From Flavobacteriales bacterium (lineage in GTDB: Bacteria; Bacteroidota; Bacteroidia; Flavobacteriales; Crocinitomicaceae), in contig CANCEQ010000074.1 of assembly GCA_947375085.1 (NCBI GenBank), forward strand, positions 1 through 13,207: DNA of 13,207 bases, written 5' to 3'. The notes beneath the pieces are model-generated. The model made no database searches. It saw only the letters and a program-made list of their open reading frames with translations, and was not told the origin of the DNA. A program made the position numbers and the translations under genes. Each line of letters begins with the position of its first letter. Within the stretch, counting starts at the first letter, position 1. Below are positions 8,401-13,207 of this stretch, piece after piece.

Positions 8401-9333
8401 ATAATTATATGAATCAACCTGTTTATTTGAAATCAAAGTGGTAGATTCTAAATATGTCATTCTTAAAGGAACATCATTATCACTAATATTTATAAAATAA
8501 TATGAAACATCAGAATAAATGTTCTTATCATTAAAAAAATCGCCATTCTGATCTTTTATCCATTTACTAGGTCCCCAACCATAAAAAAGGATATAATCTT
8601 CATCATTAAAAACACCATCCTCTTCACCTGATATAAAAATTGCATTTTTAGCTAAATCATCTGTTCTTTTTATAGAATTTAGCTCAGGTAATTTTCCTTC
8701 ACCATTTCCGAAAATATTTATTTTAGTTGGATTAATATTAGAGATATTTATACCACACCCCTCTAAAAAAGTTTTATCCAACTTATAAACTCCATCAGAT
8801 GACACTCCAATTTTATACCAAAAACCATTAGATAAAACTGATGAATTCGTAAATATCTTTTCTTTTGATTTTAAAAAAGTTGAAGTACTATTTTGGAATT
8901 TAAAATTAACTTCTAAAATTCTTTTAATTTTATTTTCAACTTTTATAAATGGAAATAGATTTATAACAGAAAATAATTCATGTTTTGAATTAGTAATTTT
9001 ACAATTAACATCCATTTTTTCATCAACAATAATATTTTGAGAGTTCAAATAATTAATTTCATCACTCAAAGCATCTTCAGTTTTAAAATCAAGAATTGAA
9101 ATTAATGTATTAGTTGGTCCATTAAATTTTTGAACAAAATAACAATTTGGTTTATTGAAATTAAAATTTTGATTTTTAACAGATGGTGCAATTATCACAA
9201 CTCCTTGGTATTCAATAGATTTAGGCAGCTCCCATTCAATGTTAATTTTCAATGTTTCCTGACTATAAAGACCATTTAATGAAAGACAACAAAGTATAAA
9301 AATTAAAAAAAATATAATTCTTTTTATATACAT
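5482..9333 (-). CDS. porU: T9SS C-terminal signal peptidase / sortase PorU (C25 gingipain-like)
   Basis: Cell-surface cysteine protease-like sortase that removes the C-terminal domain from T9SS cargo and joins the cargo to its anchor. From ATG 9333 it is 1283 residues, a normal PorU size. Order of parts: signal peptide (1-24, ending LYSQ); long beta-rich N-terminal region including the PorU-type GFWYKIGVSSDGVYKLD block (~170-186) and FGNGEG; C25 peptidase domain (~525-920) with DYLIVTHPDF, LFGDGTYDP, and the catalytic dyad His792 in NYVGHGGE and Cys826 in TATCEF; GDPALRL closing the domain; then Ig-like repeats; and a C-terminal domain (~1185-1283) with NYPNPF and DGxDxxGxxLGTGVYVYKLK, the FlgD-like / type A sorting-domain fold. 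The longer frame begins at a TTG (9357) inside the -7 box, so ATG 9333 is chosen. It is divergent from the PorP/SprF gene and followed by porV, its partner in the attachment complex. Confidence 0.95.
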   Translation of the reverse strand: MYIKRIIFFLIFILCCLSLNGLYSQETLKINIEWELPKSIEYQGVVIIAPSVKNQNFNFNKPNCYFVQKFNGPTNTLISILDFKTEDALSDEINYLNSQNIIVDEKMDVNCKITNSKHELFSVINLFPFIKVENKIKRILEVNFKFQNSTSTFLKSKEKIFTNSSVLSNGFWYKIGVSSDGVYKLDKTFLEGCGINISNINPTKINIFGNGEGKLPELNSIKRTDDLAKNAIFISGEEDGVFNDEDYILFYGWGPSKWIKDQNGDFFNDKNIYSDVSYYFINISDNDVPLRMTYLESTTLISNKQVDSYNYFDVHENDLISLVGGGQRWYGEKFDENLIQTFNFEIPNITSDEVQFDVSIASNSETNVGTNQSFIVNETILKSTTLPSGDFARSDLSMFLSNPPEKIPFKISITRNSPVTKVYLDRISINARRNLVFNGTNFNFRDIKSVGAGNVSSFTIKNVPVNIKVLDISDKHFPKFINGNLVGSSYSFQLLTDTLREFVAFDNLNFKVPNRVGKIENQNLHALPQADYLIVTHPDFISQANRLADLHRNTGLLVHVVTTGQVYNEFSSGMLDPTAIRSFGKMFYDRSKSNSALSPKFLLLFGDGTYDPKNRLPNNNNYIPTYQVLNSENSISAMVSDDYYGMYDDNEAIESSDLLDIGIGRLLISNQTIAKQQVDKIEHYLKNGTNLFSANNSNCCGGKSISNSTFGDWRLKTILLSDDEENGYFIYEDAEPNSLYIKKNNPEINIDKIYLDAYPQISNAGGQRYPDVFNAITDRVERGALVVNYVGHGGETGVAEERVITTSQIQNWKNVNTLNLMVTATCEFTKYDDPSRVSAGEWASLNPYGGAIALMTTTRSVFFGVNTITGKKFYENVFSRDLNNKPLTFGQIMMNTKNASGSSDNKRSFTLIGDPALRLALPEMRVVTDSINSKNPLIDGVDTIKALSKVIIKGHIEDFTANKLLNFNGTLSPTFFDKSKINNTLGQDPTSPIINFELQKNALFKGKASVKNGYFEFSFIVPKDIDFSYGKGKISYYADNQLIDASGMDTNVIVGGIDHNGIVDTEGPEISLYLNNKNFVSGGITDENPVLMVNLFDENGINMVGNGIGHDIVAIIDQNTSKPLVLNDYYSSDLDTYKSGSIQYNFSNLSLGRHTLTIKAWDVNDNSSQNTIDFIVQDKQDLALDHVLNYPNPFSTRTQFYFEHNQICNDLEVQIQIFTISGKLIKTINQLVLTNGFRSEGIIWDGLDEYGDKLGTGVYVYKLKVKSSEGKTDEKIEKLVILK

Positions 9334-9354
9334 AAATATATGTTTTTGAAGATG

Positions 9355-9362
9355 CAAATATC
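9355..9362 (-). promoter_or_regulatory. Probable porU promoter -7 box (GATATTTG)
   Basis: The minus strand reads GATATTTG, seven of eight positions in TAnnTTTG, 21 nt upstream of the porU ATG. There is no TTTG at -33. The spacing from the ATG resembles that of the porV and bioB boxes, which supports it. Confidence 0.45.
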
Positions 9363-9388
9363 ATTAAGATTTGAATTCATTTGTAAAA

Positions 9389-9421
9389 AAACGAAAATAA
9401 TCTTTGATTATTATAAACGAA
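9389..9421. repeat. Palindrome flanked by direct repeats in the porU / PorP-SprF divergent region
   Basis: A perfect inverted repeat AATAATC-TTT-GATTATT (9396-9412) is framed by two identical heptamers AAACGAA at 9389-9395 and 9415-9421. The palindrome covers the TTTG (9403-9406) that best fits a -33 box for the plus-strand gene. This is the architecture of a regulator site, but no binding protein is known to me; AT-rich DNA makes chance repeats more likely. Confidence 0.4.
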
Positions 9422-9433
9422 TTGCAATATTTG
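9403..9433 (+). promoter_or_regulatory. Promoter of the PorP/SprF-family gene
   Basis: TTTG at 9403-9406 and AATATTTG at 9426-9433 (seven of eight positions of TAnnTTTG) are separated by 19 nt, the spacing expected for the Bacteroidota -33/-7 promoter. It would give a leader of roughly 60 nt before the ATG at 9499. Confidence 0.6.
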
Positions 9434-9437
9434 TAAC

Positions 9438-9463
9438 TTCTTAGGCGAAAATATCGTTAAGAA
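9438..9463 (+). other. Possible leader hairpin before the PorP/SprF gene
   Basis: TTCTTAGGCG and CGTTAAGAA form an imperfect stem (one mismatch/bulge at GG versus T) around a 7-nt AT-rich loop, inside the predicted 5' leader. It is weak and could be chance. Confidence 0.2.
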
Positions 9464-9498
9464 AATTATAATTCTGGTATTTCATTTAAAAACTATTA

Positions 9499-10467
9499 AT
9501 GAAAAATTTGAAAAGTATTATTGTAATAATTATAACTGTGATAGTAAGTCAATCAGCGAAAGCTCAAGACCCTACTTTTACACAGTTTTATGCAAACCCC
9601 TTGTATTTAAACCCTGCTTTTGCGGGTTCAAATAACTGCCCAAGATTTGCTTTAAATTATAGAAATGAATGGCCTAGCCTATCAGGTAATTACACGACTT
9701 ACAGTGCAGGATATGACCAACATATTAAAAATTTATCTGGCGGAATTGGTGTTTTAGCTACACATGATGAGCAAGGTGAAGGGACAATTAAAACTACTAT
9801 GTTAGGATTAATTTATTCTTATCATTTAAAAGTCACTAGAAAATTTTCAATACGTTTTGGTGCTCAGGCATCATACTATCAAAAATCGTTAGATTGGAAT
9901 AAATTAACATTTGGAGATATGATTGATCCAAGAAAAGGATTTATATATAATTCAGGCGATCAACCAAGAGGAGGTTCAACAAATTATTTTGACGCTTCAG
10001 CAGGTATCCTAGGTTATACGAAACATTTATTTTTTGGTGTTTCAGCTCACCATTTAAATAGACCTGATGAATCAATGATTAAAGGTCATTCATACACACC
10101 TGTAAGAATTACAGGACACATTGGTGCAGAAATTAGAATTGGAAGTAAATCAAAATATAATAACCAAACTTCTATCATGCCTAATATTATATATCAATAT
10201 CAGAATGGTTTTCAAGAATTAAACATTGGTACTTATGTAAAGTATAGTAATTTTACGTTTGGAGCATGGTTAAGAAATAAAGATGCATTTATTTTATCAC
10301 TTGGAATTAATACAGGATCATTTAAAATTGGTTATAGTTATGACATAACTGTATCTAAGTTAAACAATGGTGTATCAGGAGGTTCACACGAAGTTTCACT
10401 AGGTTTAAATTTAAATTGTAAATCCAAACCAGTTACCTTTAAGACAATATCTTGTCCTTCTTTTTAA
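9499..10467 (+). CDS. PorP/SprF-family type IX secretion outer-membrane protein
   Basis: Bacteroidota-specific beta-barrel family. SprF, the best-studied member, is needed to secrete the adhesin SprB, and PorP is part of the T9SS in Porphyromonas. The protein is 322 residues, the usual length. Residues 1-23 are a signal peptide (two lysine-bearing N-terminal residues, hydrophobic core, AKAQ cleavage site). The mature start DPTFTQFYANPLYLNPAFAG is the hallmark of the family, followed by NYRNEWP (53-59) and a series of amphipathic strands. The end, SHEVSLGLNLNC...TISCPSF, is also family-typical; Cys47, Cys307 and Cys319 could form disulfides. Its position between porU and gldJ ties it to secretion. 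No large SprB-like substrate gene is present here, so its specific cargo is unknown and I leave the symbol empty. No terminator separates it from gldJ. Confidence 0.92.
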   Translation: MKNLKSIIVIIITVIVSQSAKAQDPTFTQFYANPLYLNPAFAGSNNCPRFALNYRNEWPSLSGNYTTYSAGYDQHIKNLSGGIGVLATHDEQGEGTIKTTMLGLIYSYHLKVTRKFSIRFGAQASYYQKSLDWNKLTFGDMIDPRKGFIYNSGDQPRGGSTNYFDASAGILGYTKHLFFGVSAHHLNRPDESMIKGHSYTPVRITGHIGAEIRIGSKSKYNNQTSIMPNIIYQYQNGFQELNIGTYVKYSNFTFGAWLRNKDAFILSLGINTGSFKIGYSYDITVSKLNNGVSGGSHEVSLGLNLNCKSKPVTFKTISCPSF

Positions 10468-10506
10468 TAAAAAATGTAACTTTTTAAATAAATTACGTTT
10501 ATATAG

Positions 10507-10514
10507 TAAATTTG
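10507..10514 (+). promoter_or_regulatory. gldJ promoter -7 box (TAAATTTG)
   Basis: Exact TAnnTTTG match 24 nt upstream of the chosen gldJ ATG (10539). The -33 region has only TTTTT, so that half is poor. Transcription through from the PorP/SprF gene is also possible, since no terminator lies between. Confidence 0.65.
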
Positions 10515-10538
10515 CGAATTGAAAGTAAAATAAAATAC

Positions 10539-12581
10539 ATGAATAATATGAAAAGCATTAAACTTTTTTCAGCGATTGCGATTTGTATCAGTTTATTGAG
10601 TTCTTGTGGTCAAGAATTTTCAAATACAACTGGGACAGCGTACAACGATCCTAAAACTGGAGGTTTTGAAAAAATGGAATTCGTTGATCAAGAAACAGGG
10701 CCAGGTCTTGTTTTTGTTGAGGGTGGTACATTCACTATGGGGCGTGCTGAACAAGATGTTATGTTTGATTGGAACAATCGTCCTTCAAGGGTAACTGTTT
10801 CTTCATTTTATGTGGATCAAACTGAAATCACAAACTTTCACTGGTGTGAATATATGTATTGGATTTCTAGAGCGTTTGAAACTTACCCTGTAGTTGGTAA
10901 AAACGTTTTACCTGATACAAACTGTTGGAGAACTCCATTAGGATTCAGTGAAAAATTTGTTGAGTATTATTTACGTCACCCTGCATACAGAGATTATCCT
11001 GTAGTTGGTGTTTCATGGTTACAAGCTTCTGATTACTGTAAATGGAGAACTGACCGTGTAAATGAATATATTTTAATTCGTGAAGGAATCTTAGATTTCA
11101 ATATTGAACAAAGAGATGAGAACACTTTCAATACTGAAGCATATTTAGCTGGTCAATATCATGAAAAAGAATTACCAGGATTACAAGATTTAAATCCAAA
11201 TAATAGACAAGGTAAAAAATTAGGAAATCGAATTGTACGTCAAGAAGATGGTATTCTTTTACCACGTTACAGACTCCCAACTGAAGCTGAATGGGAATTT
11301 GCAGCTTATGGTCTTGTAGGTAATTTAGGTGAAGGACAAGAAAACATTAATGAAAGAAGAATTTATCCTTGGGATGGTCACTGGGTAAGAAATGACGAAC
11401 AACAATTTCAAGGTGCAATTAGAGCAAACTTTGTAAGAGGACGTGGAGATTACATGGGGGTTGCTGGTCACTTAAATGATGGTGCTGACGTAACTGCTCC
11501 GGTAGAGTCATACTGGCCAAATGATTATGGTTTATACCATATGGCTGGTAACGTTTCAGAATGGGTATTGGATGTTTACAGACCATTATCATCTGAAGAC
11601 TTTGATGAATTCAGACCTTTTAGAGGTAACGTTTTCAAAACTAAATTATTAAACAATGCTGGTAGTACTGAAATGAAAGCTGCAAACGTAACTTTCGATG
11701 TTCATGGTATGAAAGAATATTTAAATGAATTTGAACGTATTCGTTTCCAACGTATTTCAGCTGCAAAACATGATCCAAACGATACCGTAATTCCAGTTGG
11801 AATCGCTAAAGGAAATCAGTCTAAAAATCCTAGTAGAAGTGGTTATGCTCCAGATCCATTTTATATTTCTCACGGAAATGTAAAAGATTCAGTTGAGTTA
11901 AAATTATTAGCGGAAATTAATGCTGTTATCGATAAAGCTATATTTGATAAAAACAATAAGCATGATAACGAAGCAACTGCTAGAATTCAAGATGAGTTAT
12001 TTGATGGTATTTTTGTTGATCGTTTAAGAACAGGTCCAAATGGTGATGAGTATGCATTTGAGATTATCTCTATGTTACGTTTAGGATTCACTCAGTTTAT
12101 AACTGATACACCAGGTAAAATGAAATACCGTAATGTTACTGAAGAGGAAAACATTGGTAGATTAAATTACCGTCGTGATGACTATGTTGATTATTTAGAT
12201 GGTGACATTGAAAGTTCTATCTACTTCAAGAATGATGATATGAAAAATAAAATCAATCAGGCAAGTAGAGATCCAAACTTAATTATGTACCAAAACAAAT
12301 ACGAAGAGTATGGTTTAGATGGTGCACAAGTTAAACCAAATGATAAAACTTCTTGGCCGACTACACTGGTTTCTGATAAATCAAGAGTTTACAAAGGAGG
12401 ATCTTGGAAAGACCGTGCATACTGGTTAGTAGCTGGAAACAGAAGATTCTTAGATGAAGATAAATCAACTTGTACAATCGGATTTAGATGTTGTATGGAT
12501 AGAGTTGGTAGCTCAGAAGCATACGACTACAAGAAAGAAAAGAAGAAAAAGAAAGAAAGAGCTAAATATAATAGCAACTAA
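10539..12581 (+). CDS. gldJ: Gliding motility lipoprotein GldJ
   Basis: Outer-membrane lipoprotein required for gliding and, through stabilising GldK, for T9SS function in Flavobacterium johnsoniae. From ATG 10539 it is 680 residues (a second ATG, three codons on, is equally possible). The signal ends in a lipobox LLSSC with Cys23 as the lipidated residue; Gly follows, so no inner-membrane retention Asp. The body is a sulfatase-modifying-factor (FGE) fold: VFVEGGTFTMG (58-68), VDQTEITNFHW, VVGVSWLQASDYCKW (155-169), YRLPTEAEWEFAAYG (244-258), GNVSEW (337-342), then an insertion of about 260 residues, then KGGSW (619-623) and GFRCC (648-652). It ends in a lysine-rich tail (about 664-680). The longest frame starts at a TTG (10512) inside the -7 box and is rejected. 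The close relative GldK has the same fold; the long insertion, the porU neighbourhood and murF downstream favour GldJ. Confidence 0.93.
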   Translation: MNNMKSIKLFSAIAICISLLSSCGQEFSNTTGTAYNDPKTGGFEKMEFVDQETGPGLVFVEGGTFTMGRAEQDVMFDWNNRPSRVTVSSFYVDQTEITNFHWCEYMYWISRAFETYPVVGKNVLPDTNCWRTPLGFSEKFVEYYLRHPAYRDYPVVGVSWLQASDYCKWRTDRVNEYILIREGILDFNIEQRDENTFNTEAYLAGQYHEKELPGLQDLNPNNRQGKKLGNRIVRQEDGILLPRYRLPTEAEWEFAAYGLVGNLGEGQENINERRIYPWDGHWVRNDEQQFQGAIRANFVRGRGDYMGVAGHLNDGADVTAPVESYWPNDYGLYHMAGNVSEWVLDVYRPLSSEDFDEFRPFRGNVFKTKLLNNAGSTEMKAANVTFDVHGMKEYLNEFERIRFQRISAAKHDPNDTVIPVGIAKGNQSKNPSRSGYAPDPFYISHGNVKDSVELKLLAEINAVIDKAIFDKNNKHDNEATARIQDELFDGIFVDRLRTGPNGDEYAFEIISMLRLGFTQFITDTPGKMKYRNVTEEENIGRLNYRRDDYVDYLDGDIESSIYFKNDDMKNKINQASRDPNLIMYQNKYEEYGLDGAQVKPNDKTSWPTTLVSDKSRVYKGGSWKDRAYWLVAGNRRFLDEDKSTCTIGFRCCMDRVGSSEAYDYKKEKKKKKERAKYNSN

Positions 12582-12588
12582 AAATTAT

Positions 12589-12617
12589 AAAAAAACCATC
12601 TTTAAGATGGTTTTTTT
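12589..12617 (+). terminator. Intrinsic terminator after gldJ
   Basis: Seven A, then CCATC-TTTAA-GATGG, then seven T. The stem is fully complementary including the A/T runs, and the T-run follows directly. It begins 7 nt after the gldJ stop and ends 21 nt before the murF ATG. The symmetric A/T flanks would also let it act on the opposite strand. Confidence 0.9.
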
Positions 12618-12638
12618 ATTGGAATAAACTTTATAAAA

Positions 12639-13207
12639 ATGAACGATTTATTTGAATTATTCTATGCTACTTCAGGAATTGCTACTGATACAAGAATCAT
12701 AGAAAAAGATTCACTTTTTGTATGTTTAAAGGGTGATAATTTTAATGGTAATAAGTTTGCTGAACAAGCTTTAGAAAAAGGAGCGAAATATGTTATCGTT
12801 GACGAAAAAGAATTTAAAACAAAAGATAATATATTCTTAGTAGATAATTGCTTAGTTTTTTTACAAAAATTAGCTAACTATCATAGAAACAAATTTAACA
12901 TACCAATTATAGGGATAACAGGTAGCAATGGTAAAACAAGCTCAAAAGAACTTATAAATGCAGTTTTGCAAAAAAAATACAATGTATTAGCAACAATAGG
13001 AAATCTTAACAATCATATAGGTGTTCCACTGACTCTACTTCGATTAAACAAATCCCATGAGATTGCAATTATCGAAATGGGAGCAAACAAATTCAAAGAC
13101 ATAGAAGAACTATGTTTAATAGCCGAACCTAATTATGGAATTATAACCAACATCGGGAAAGCTCATTTAGAAGGTTTCATCAACTTTGAAGGAGTTCTCA
13201 AAACGAA
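12639..13207 (+). CDS. murF: UDP-N-acetylmuramoyl-tripeptide--D-alanyl-D-alanine ligase, N-terminal part (3' end outside window)
   Basis: Cytoplasmic ATP-dependent Mur ligase that adds D-Ala-D-Ala to UDP-MurNAc-tripeptide, the last soluble step of peptidoglycan precursor synthesis. The visible 189 complete codons cover the N-terminal substrate domain (ATDTRIIEKDSLFVCLKG, 15-32) and the start of the ATPase domain: P-loop TGSNGKTS (94-101), NLNNHIGVPLTLL (122-134), EMGAN (146-150) and TNIGKAHLEGF (170-180). NLNNxIGxPxTLL and EMGAN are MurF-type signatures and separate it from MurC, MurD and MurE. There is no stop before the window end, and no sign of damage. The ATG is preceded by only 21 nt after the gldJ terminator, too little for a -33/-7 promoter. 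Confidence 0.95.
   Translation, partial: MNDLFELFYATSGIATDTRIIEKDSLFVCLKGDNFNGNKFAEQALEKGAKYVIVDEKEFKTKDNIFLVDNCLVFLQKLANYHRNKFNIPIIGITGSNGKTSSKELINAVLQKKYNVLATIGNLNNHIGVPLTLLRLNKSHEIAIIEMGANKFKDIEELCLIAEPNYGIITNIGKAHLEGFINFEGVLKT

Noticed and set aside
9256..9333. Possible lipoprotein signal in PorU because of a Cys-Cys pair after the hydrophobic run
   Set aside because: The residues before the cysteines (IL) do not fit a lipobox, and a standard cleavage site follows at LYSQ.
10606..10794. Plus-strand 62-codon frame inside gldJ, and a similar one at 964-1152 inside the dehydrogenase
   Set aside because: Both are out-of-frame shadows of well-supported genes.
1..13207. CRISPR arrays, tRNA or rRNA genes, insertion sequences, phage or defence genes
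   Set aside because: No regularly spaced repeats, cloverleaf-like or rRNA sequence, transposase motifs or terminal inverted repeats were seen; the genes look like ordinary vertically inherited chromosome.

Overview
The window reads as a chromosomal segment of a low-GC Bacteroidota bacterium, most likely order Flavobacteriales; I cannot place the family. Three things point there. The core genes of the type IX secretion system (T9SS) and gliding machinery are present (porU, porV, a PorP/SprF-family protein, gldJ). Near-consensus Bacteroidota promoter -7 boxes (TAnnTTTG) lie just upstream of five genes. The start sites lack clear Shine-Dalgarno sequences.

Layout. Positions 2-1397 (+) hold the 3' part of a polytopic membrane protein gene, overlapping by 8 nt a YdfG-like short-chain dehydrogenase. 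Converging on it from the minus strand is a run of five genes, transcribed from right to left: porU (9333-5482), porV (5420-4164), ispF (4158-3679), bioB (3574-2477) and bioF (2476-1403). porU starts divergently from a plus-strand PorP/SprF-family gene (9499-10467), which is followed by gldJ (10539-12581), a strong intrinsic terminator (12589-12617) and the 5' part of murF (12639 to the window end).

How the genes work together. PorU (C25-family sortase) and PorV (outer-membrane beta-barrel shuttle) belong to the T9SS attachment complex, which removes the C-terminal sorting domain from cargo and anchors it at the surface. GldJ is an outer-membrane lipoprotein needed for gliding and for a stable T9SS. 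PorP/SprF proteins are outer-membrane partners of T9SS substrates. The remaining genes are housekeeping: isoprenoid precursor synthesis (IspF), biotin synthesis (BioB and BioF, in that order and abutting) and peptidoglycan precursor synthesis (MurF).

I found no wholly unknown system. The points most worth a second look are local. The bioB stop and bioF start abut in the same frame. A long imperfect palindrome lies against the bioB promoter. A palindrome flanked by direct repeats sits on the -35-like box of the PorP/SprF gene, between two divergent secretion genes. A PorP/SprF gene lies between porU and gldJ. murF has no room for its own promoter after the gldJ terminator. For four genes (bioB, porV, porU, gldJ) the longest open frame begins inside or upstream of the promoter, so I moved the start downstream.
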